The position numbers and the translations under genes were made by a program. From Spirochaetota bacterium (GTDB lineage: Bacteria > Spirochaetota > Spirochaetia > Treponematales > UBA12059): DNA of 6,683 nucleotides. The notes below the pieces were generated by a model. The model did not search any database. It had not been told where the DNA came from and saw only the letters and a list, made by a program, of their open reading frames with translations. Every line of letters begins with the position of its first letter. Position 1 is the first letter of the stretch. The stretch covers positions 1-6,683 of the forward strand of contig JAKQNL010000093.1 of NCBI GenBank assembly GCA_029565815.1, in the 5' to 3' direction. Shown here one piece after another: positions 6,220 to 6,683 of this stretch.

Positions 6220-6683
6220 TTATGAAAACTTGTCAAAGAAAATGCCGGATTCCGCTATGCCATTGCGTGTCATTACCTGGATGCATGCGTTGATCATGCC
6301 CGGGCTGCCGCACAGATAGCCTTCCAGGCTCTTGTCTTTGCCTATGCGGCCCTGGATGTACTTGTCCAGCACTTCGGTAATGAGGCCGGTTTCGCCGTTC
6401 CAGTTTTCATCCGCCTTTGGTTCGGACAGGGCTGGCACGAAGTGGAAACGAGGCCACTCGCGCTCCAATGCGCGTAGCTCGTCCAGGTAGAACATGTCCT
6501 TACTTGTGCGCGCGCCGAAGAAGTACCAGATTTCCTTTTCCGGATAGGCGTTGCGTTCTTTCATGTCGTAGAACATGGATTTGAACGGCGCCATGCCAGA
6601 ACCGCCTGCGACGCATATCATGGCTGCCGGAGTGTCGCGAACGCGGAAATCGCCGAAGGCTCCTACAAGCTCAACCTTCTGGC
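6220..6683 (-). CDS. NqrF-like NADH/FAD oxidoreductase, C-terminal part (5' end outside window)
   Basis: The last 153 residues of a ferredoxin-NADP reductase-type flavoprotein are visible, most like subunit F of the Na+-translocating NADH:quinone reductase. KVELVGAFGDFRV is the end of the FAD-binding domain. CVAGGSGMAPFKSM begins the NAD(P)H-binding domain, followed by WYFFGARTSKDMFYLDEL, ALSEP, ENWNGETGLI and CGSPGMINACIQVM near the C-terminus. NqrF carries electrons from NADH through FAD to a 2Fe-2S centre. The N-terminal membrane anchor and ferredoxin domain, if present, lie beyond the right edge. The frame is open to the edge (last full codon ends at 6681), so the ATG at 6621 is internal. 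It could be a true NqrF at the end of an nqr operon or a stand-alone NqrF-like reductase, and the window cannot decide. Its downstream neighbour is the 150-residue unknown protein. Confidence 0.9.
   Translation of the reverse strand, partial: QKVELVGAFGDFRVRDTPAAMICVAGGSGMAPFKSMFYDMKERNAYPEKEIWYFFGARTSKDMFYLDELRALEREWPRFHFVPALSEPKADENWNGETGLITEVLDKYIQGRIGKDKSLEGYLCGSPGMINACIQVMTRNGIAESGIFFDKFS

Noticed and set aside
1..6683. Insertion sequences, CRISPR arrays, tRNA genes, phage attachment sites
   Set aside because: No transposase frame, spaced direct repeats, tRNA-like cloverleaf or terminal repeats were seen. Nearly all bases are accounted for by genes.

Overview
The window carries seven protein genes in tight alternating blocks, with two short intergenic control regions and no sign of mobile DNA, RNA genes or CRISPR. 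The organism cannot be named from the sequence. A Feo ferrous-iron importer, a radical SAM enzyme and an NqrF-like NADH oxidoreductase suggest an anaerobic or microaerophilic bacterium of moderate GC content. A spirochaete or deltaproteobacterium-like lineage is a low-confidence guess.

Layout: (1) positions 1-658, plus strand: the 3' part of a Fur-family iron regulator overlaps feoA by an ATGA junction. (2) 667-691: a GC-rich hairpin, probably a two-way terminator. (3) 710-2724, minus strand: a short-chain dehydrogenase followed by a radical SAM/SPASM protein, joined by a GTGA overlap. (4) 2725-2828: a 104-bp divergent promoter region. (5) 2829-5742, plus strand: feoB, then radC after a 49-bp gap. 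(6) 5739-6683, minus strand: an NqrF-like flavoprotein, cut by the window edge, followed by a small uncharacterised protein that meets radC tail to tail in a shared CTAG.

The clearest theme is iron. Fur and FeoA are co-transcribed. FeoB is separated from FeoA by two opposing genes and has its own control site: a near-consensus Fur box (16 of 19 positions) over the -10 of a promoter with a perfect TTGACA -35. This operator overlaps the first possible feoB start codon, so translation probably begins at the second ATG (2847), on an almost leaderless message. The divergent dehydrogenase gene also lacks a Shine-Dalgarno sequence and has a -10-like element so close to its ATG that it may be leaderless too. 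feoA, radC and the small minus-strand gene have good ribosome binding sites.

No clearly new multi-gene system is visible. The least explained items are the dehydrogenase/radical SAM pair and the small conserved-looking protein after the NqrF-like gene.
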